NCBI RefSeq assembly: GCF_032854445.1
Contig: NC_088301.1
Coordinates: forward strand, 4,949,703 to 5,013,702
DNA length: 64,000 bases
DNA from: Liolophura sinensis
Lineage: Eukaryota; Mollusca; Polyplacophora; Chitonida; Chitonidae
Direction: 5' to 3'
The notes under the pieces were generated by a model, which saw only the letters and a program-made list of their open reading frames with translations, had not been told where the DNA came from and searched no databases. Every line of letters starts with the position of its first letter. Position 1 is the first letter of the stretch. Positions 57,998 to 64,000 of this stretch are shown here, in pieces. A program made the translations under genes and the position numbers.

Positions 57998-59490
57998 TCA
58001 ATCAACACTTTGTATAAGCCATACATGTATGTATGTCTACATTAAGATGCACAAAGAGCGAGAGTGCGTGTCTCTGTCGTCTTGTTTTCAGTTATATTTC
58101 TTTGCGTCAAAACCTGTGACAAGTTGTTAACATCAGCAAAGTATAATTCACGTCAGAATTAGCGCATTTCAGTTTGCTTCCTTGTTTATGTACTATGGTG
58201 GCCTTGCTTTTTCAACGAATACGCTCTGGTATCAACCCGCAAAACTCGACAAACCCTGAACTAGAAGTCAAGTTTTCACATATTAAAGCCCCATTTAAAA
58301 CTCGATATCCCGATTCAACAACAGGCCAATAAATCGACCCAAAACTCGTCGAGGCGGCTCGGTTCCGTTGTGTTTTAGTTGATATTACTGCGCATGTATA
58401 TGTGGATCAGCATTTAGTTTCCTGTGATAATAACATTAATTCTTCTATTCACTGATTGTCCAACCATTGTTGAAATGAAAATGGTGGAATGGAATTCCGG
58501 AATTTAAATGATCTTTACCAAATTAAAACTCGAAGGCGAGTATCCCAAATCGACTTCCAGATTTCTGATTAATTTATCCACTTTTAAGTTATACTGAAAA
58601 CACGACGTCGGTGTCGACTTTTGGGCCGATCGAGTGTTTGGGAGTGGATACAAACTTGTGCTTTTTAATGCAGAAACAGAACACAACATTTCCAGCAGTA
58701 TGTCGGCTGGCCAACCTTATTAACATCCACGGTAACATTCTGTTTTACTATTATATACACAAATGTATGTCTTACAGTGGTTGATAAGTTATAGTAGTAA
58801 ACTGTCAAGTGTCTATCACCTATTGAACTGGCTATCAAAGTCAGGGTATATTTATACGTCACTGTCATTACACAAGGTCTGTGAGTAAATTACCAACAGA
58901 CCTGTACAGGATGTCTGATGAGCAGTCTCTGTAACATTGCTGGAAGTCTAAAGCTAAAGGTTCAAATCATAAAGCATACAGGAGGCAGCCATAAGCAAAA
59001 AAAAATTATTTATTTGTTTATCGGTTTATTGCTTTACACGAATCAGCTGGAACTGAGTTACAACACGATCTCCAGCTGTGATAACTGATTATAGAGAAAT
59101 TTCCTTGTGCTCTTTTGCTCAATCGGTCATCAAGACTTTCTCAATATAGGAGTGGAAGCTAGGCGTGGTAGCTGCATCTGTCACTGTCATGGTCATATAC
59201 ATGCTCTGGAATATTCTGTTATATACTGTTGATATTGACCCGTATAACGCTGCGCTGTTAACATGGCTCTGTGTAGCAGGACACGTGTTGGTGTTTACCC
59301 GGATATACTAAATGCGTAGTGCACACATCATATGTCGGTCATGCCTCTAGACAAAAAATCGCAGGACCCACCTATATAGGCCTGGTTTAAATATGACTTA
59401 TGTATTGCAAGGATGGATACAGACAAATCTGCATGTAGAAGCAAGGAAGGGTAGAGACATATACCGCGTTTGCAGGGTACATGCAGAATG

Positions 59491-59605
59491 TTTATTGTTT
59501 ATTGATTGGTGTTTTATGCCGTACTCGAAAATATTTCACTTGAATGGCGGCGGCCTGCATTATGATAGGAGGAAGTTGGGCATAGCCCGGGGGACATGCA
59601 GACTA
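59491..59605 (-). mobile_element. SINE tail fragment
   Basis: TTGATTGGTGTTTTATGCCG, TACTCGAAAATATTTCACTT and GGGCATAGCCCGGGGGACAT. Confidence 0.82.
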
Positions 59606-59848
59606 TATATGTGCGTATAATGAACGTCTAGGCATAGGTATATTGTACGTTGAGGTCAATTGGTATATGCACATATGAATACATTCTGACAAAGACGATA
59701 TATATAAGTTATTAACGGCAGAATGCGTTAAAATAGGCAATTTGGTCACTTCCGTGTTTCTAACTCAGCATAATTGAAATAACTGAAAGGTTATGGCTTA
59801 ACGCCACGTCGGCAATATTTCAGCCATATCGTGGTAACGCCGGTAGCA

Positions 59849-60090
59849 CGCCTGTACGACACAATGACCCCAGGGACCTCACAATGCGGTCGCTGTGAGT
59901 GAAGCTCAGATCATGCTGGCTTCCTCTCCGGCCGTAAGTGGAAGGGTCACTCAGCAACCTGCGGATGGTCGTGGGTTTCCCTCGGGCTCTGCCCGATTTC
60001 CTCCCACCATAATGCTGGCCGCCGTGGTATAAGTCAAATATTCTTGAGTACGTCGTAAAACACTAATCAAATGAAACAAATAAATAAAAC
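59849..60090 (+). mobile_element. SINE, nearly full length
   Basis: Begins in a damaged head (AGCACGCCTGTACGACACAA), then TCACAATGCGGTCGCTGTGA, GGCTTCCTCTCCGGCCGTAA and the complete core to AAACAAATAAATAAAACAGG. Confidence 0.87.
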
Positions 60091-60864
60091 AGGAGACAGT
60101 ATATATGGTTTTCCACATTATGATGAAAAGGGTATATGCTGAGCCATTTCTTACTCCTCAGTCAAGAAAGTGTCACAAACAATATGGGTATTATAGGGGC
60201 ATAATGTGAATTCCTGAAGGCAGTACTTTGCTTATTAACGCCTAAGAAACGGTACCTGATTCTGTATGTCTCCTAAAATATAACGATTTGAAACTAAATG
60301 TAGTATGTAATCTTATCCACCGTCACTTTCCAAAAGTCATGAAAATGTATACCGTTTTCTTTTGTCTTTTCTCCTTTGAAGACGTCATGAAATAAAAGCG
60401 CTGTTTATTGTGCATGAATCTGCTTTGAAGATATAAACGACGTAATTTATTTATGTGCGTGTTTGGGTAGGCTTCTCCGTTACTGTCCGCTGTCAAGGCA
60501 ATCTGTGCGGGAATTAAGGGGCCGAGGTCACTCATGCATATTCGATCAGGAATTGATCAACACCGCGAGCACGGCATCAAGGTCCAATACGCTGTATTAT
60601 TAGAGGCGCACCAAGCGCGAAGAAAGGTGTAAGCCTCGCTGATTCCATAACCCCGTGCGACGGAGTGATGTTAAGCTGGAGAAACCTGGAAAGTTATTCT
60701 GCCTTTTACCAGCAAATTAGCATACAATGTTTATACTCGGCGTGCAAATAGTACGGTTCGGGTAATAAGAATAGCAACGTTTTATTAATACGGTACCCAT
60801 GTTCACATTGGTAAACCATTCTGCATTCGCATTTCCTTTTTGCCACTTTTCTGATTCTACATAT

Positions 60865-61640
60865 GAGTACCACTTGTCAGATTCTGCACACGTGTACCGC
60901 TAATCAGGTTCTACACACGTGTACTACTAGTCAGGTTCTACACACGTGCACCACTAGTCATATTCTACACTCGTGCACCACTAGTCATATTCTACACTCG
61001 TGCACCACTAGTCAGGTTCAACACACCTGCACCACTAGTCAGATTCTACACACGTGCACCACTAGTCAGATTCTACACACGTGTACCACTAGTCAGATTC
61101 TACATATGTGTACCACTTGTCAGGTTTTACACACGTGCACCACTAGTTAGATTCTACACACGTGCACCACAAGTCAGATTCTGCACACGTGTACCGCTAA
61201 TCAGGTTCTACACACGTGTACTACTAGTCAGGTTCTACACACGTGCACCACTAGTCATATTCTACACACGTGCACCACTAGTCAGGTTCAACACACCTGC
61301 ACCACTAGTCAGGTTCAACACACGTGCACCACTAGTCAGATTCTACACACGTGTACCACTAGTCAGATTCTACATATGTGTACCACTTGTCAGGTTTTAC
61401 ACACGTGCACCACTAGTTAGATTCTACACACGTGCACCACAAGTCAGATTCTACATACGTGCACCACTAGTCAGATTCTACACACGTGTACCACTATCCA
61501 CATTCTACACACGTGTACCACTATCCAGATTCTACACACGTGTACCACTATCCAGATTCTACACACGTGCACCACTATCCAGATTGTACACACAAGCACC
61601 ACTAGTCAGATTGTACACATGTGCACCACTAGTCGGGTCC
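60865..61640. repeat. 27-bp minisatellite carrying CACGTG
   Basis: About 28 units of ACACGTGCACCACTAGTCAG plus ATTCTAC. Most contain CACGTG (a palindromic E-box) and ACTAGT. An 11-unit block recurs with an offset of 297 bp (CGTGTACCGC at 60891 and 61188). Confidence 0.94.
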
Positions 61641-63229
61641 CACCATTCTGTCTTTTGTAGTTGTCATCCTAGATGGCGAAATGTTATTTCTTCCAAACGG
61701 CAGTTATCCGCAAAATAAATTGAAAATGGCACAATTTGCAGACACAGAAAACGCAACAATGAAATTGGTGTAGAAAATTACTTATAAAATCGCCTTCAGT
61801 ATCCGTGTTCAGTCTCCGAGTTCCACTGGTTTTTCTCACTAATGGTAAAATTTTAAGACTTCCGGCTTAAAAGTATTGACGTATTTAGATTCAGCGCACA
61901 GAATTAGAGTCAATCAACACAAGTGCTCATTACTAAATGAAAATGAAACACGTGACTTGTTAAAACGACTACAGATGCCAACTTTGCATGCGGAAATCAG
62001 AACTTTTTGTGATGTCTACCCATGTAGTGCCGGTAATTGTATATCAAATTGCAGTTTGATCGGCCTGAATGATATTTGAGAACAAGATCTTTGTAGGCTT
62101 TGTATAAAATTTGAAAGGGCAACCAAACCATGTAACCATGTCAAAAGTCGCAAAGTAGTTAAGTTATGCTATGTGTAGACCATTGTTACGGTTGAATGTT
62201 GGTTTTCTCTAAAATTTTTTGAGATATTAGAGCTTGAAATTAGCGAACAATAATACTCCTAACAATTTACATAGGTGTTGCGCCATGACGATCTGGGCTA
62301 AAAATAAGTCCAACCGTTGATGTAAGTGCAAGATGCATGTAGATGTAAAATCGATAATAATAAGGTTTCTCCCACAACCTTGATTAAAATGAAAATCATA
62401 CTACGTATGTAACATCAAACCCGTCATGTGCATGTACGTTGTGCGTAACATGGTTTATGGCGGATTATTGGCTTGTTGTTGGTTATGTAAAATTCCTTGA
62501 AGACATTAATACACTATTCTATTTTGTCTTACTCGTAAGGGTCCAAACATATATAAGCCTAGAGCAAATGTTGACATGCGTCTCTATGAATGTCCCGACA
62601 AAGTGTCTTTCTATAAACAGAGCAACGCCACTAACTACTAATTGAAACACGGGATTATCGCGGGCATTCACTTTACGGAGCTGGGAGGAGCACCTTAACT
62701 TTGCCTCCTATCACACGAAATTCGCTGCAGTGCATATTTTAAATGTACGAACAATCTCGGGTATAATGTGCGGATCGTTGCTCGTCCCGAAGGCCCACTA
62801 CACACATGTGTATGTTAAGCTCAATGTCTCTCCCCGCCTACACGGTTAGTTTATGGTTTTAAATAGCTGCTGACCACAATGACCCAAAACTGTACATTTG
62901 CCATCTGGCCATTGTACCACTGGATATCTAGTCAAATTAACACATATGTATTAATTTAACTGGGGAACTTGGCCACTGCATGGAGGTAAAAACGGTAGAT
63001 TTGTTTTTGTATCTATTTAAAACAATTTTGAATCATTTATCATATATACACATTGCTTTAATGCAACTTAGTGCTTTGATAGAAGTTCGTTAAAGCTACA
63101 CAAAACGTTATCTCTCTATCTCCCATTCAGAGTTAAAAGGGATTTTTGCAAGTTTACAGTAAAAACGACATGTTAGTATTTTTCAGTGTGTACATTTACA
63201 AACTGTAAATATGTCAGTACTGGTACCAT

Positions 63230-63575
63230 ACCAGTGAGTGAGTGAGTCCTTGGGTTTAACATCATACAATTGTTCAGTCATATGACGACGAGGGAGTCCT
63301 TAGAGTGCATGTTATGTGCCTCCTTGTTAAACGACGGATTTCCACTGGTCTTTTATCTAGTTCTGCTTCACTGAGACGACTTAAATCGCCCCGCTCAAGC
63401 CATCATACTGATGCGGGTCAACCAGTCGCTGTACTTCCTGTTAATGCTGAACGCCAAGCGAGGAAGTTACAATTTCCTCTTTTAAGGTCGTAGGTGTGAC
63501 CCTACCCAGGATTGACCCTGGATCTACCGTTCCCGAAGGGACGCTCTACCAACTGAGTGTCGGTACCACGCGAAA
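63230..63575 (-). mobile_element. Second tRNA-derived SINE family, full length
   Basis: Read on minus, the head is GGTACCGACACTCAGTTGGT + AGAGCG (A-box-like), a B-box-like AGGGTCAATCCTGGG follows, and the tail is ATGATGTTAAACCCAAGGAC then TCACTCACTCAC. A small fragment of the same tail type is at about 11337-11380. This tail style is common in gastropod and bivalve genomes as I remember them. Confidence 0.65.
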
Positions 63576-63749
63576 CTTTAAATTGCACTGTTCTTTTTTA
63601 ATAGCACCAGTGATGTATGTCATCCTATGCCATTTACAGTTATGCGCGATTTACACTGGAATGCGGCGTCATATTACGCGAAAGTATACTCATCGTGCTG
63701 TGCATCACAATCATTTACCTGAAACGTTATGTAGCTAATACACAGTGGA

Positions 63750-63832
63750 AGGGGCCTGCGTGGCTGAGGGGTCACCAATGCCGTCGATGAAAGTTCAAGT
63801 TCAGCCCATGCTGACTTCCTCTCTGGTCGTAC
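63750..63832 (+). mobile_element. SINE head only
   Basis: GGGGCCTGCGTGGCTGAGGG, CACCAATGCCGTCGATGAAA, GTTCAAGTTCAGCCCATGCT; stops inside the core at a TA microsatellite. Confidence 0.75.
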
Positions 63833-63841
63833 TTGAGAAGA

Positions 63842-63843
<2 letters not shown>

Positions 63844-63885
<42 letters not shown>
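63844..63885. repeat. (TA)n microsatellite abutting a SINE head
   Basis: A pure TA run that begins where a plus-strand SINE copy (63750-63832) stops. Confidence 0.95.
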
Positions 63886-63890
<5 letters not shown>

Positions 63891-64000
63891 GCTTTTTGGA
63901 GGAGGTTATGAGCTACCTGCCTTTTGGTGTATTTAAAAAGCGTACAACTACATTTTTTTACGTTTTTGCGTGTATAGAAGTGAAGACGATATTAATCACT

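Larger units (their letters stand above)
50801..64000. other. Gene-poor region upstream of midnolin
   Basis: No conserved protein is recognisable on either strand. The contents are arrays at 52190-52322, 52760-53165, 55990-56935 and 60865-61640; SINEs at 53893-54065, 59491-59605, 59849-60090, 63230-63575 and 63750-63832; AT microsatellites; and a possible promoter near 54735-54820. Unlisted stretches (51010-52190, 57000-57930, 58000-59490, 61650-63230) look like unique non-coding sequence. Confidence 0.5.

Overview
This is an animal nuclear genome window. It is AT-rich, has spliced genes with GT/AG introns, many tRNA-derived SINE copies and many minisatellites. The SINE consensus (A-box/B-box head, conserved core, AATAAATA tail) and a second SINE whose tail ends in CACTCACTCAC suggest a lophotrochozoan, most likely a mollusc. 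That taxonomic call is inference from repeat style and is only moderately secure.

Two genes are well supported and converge tail to tail. On the plus strand, 18 exons between 3658 and 17511, plus a plausible first exon at 2267-2363, encode a MATE-type multidrug and toxin extrusion transporter (SLC47A family). All exon phases join, and with the candidate first exon the product is 572 residues. On the minus strand, seven exons between 50662 and 23921 encode midnolin (441 residues): ubiquitin-like domain, split Catch region and C-terminal basic helix. Its 3'UTR probably runs to about 21.6 kb.

Layout: 1-2266 holds upstream sequence with a 21-bp array and SINEs. 2267-17720 is the MATE gene, whose introns carry several minisatellites. 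17721-21600 is intergenic with SINEs and short repeats. 21600-50662 is midnolin, including an 18.3-kb first intron that holds more than 2 kb of minisatellite. 50663-64000 has no gene I can support; it contains three sizeable arrays, five SINEs, AT microsatellites and one possible TATA/CRE promoter.

The most unusual observations concern splice sites in the MATE gene. The exon/intron boundary at 8205/8206 is the first unit of an 18-copy, 38-bp tandem array, so the true 5' splice site is followed by many near-identical donor copies. A 3' splice site (14204/14242) is duplicated by a separate 38-bp tandem duplication. In both cases using the wrong copy gives a premature stop. The transporter also keeps the TM7 glutamates of human MATE1 (E273, E278) but lacks the residues matching E300, H386 and E389.
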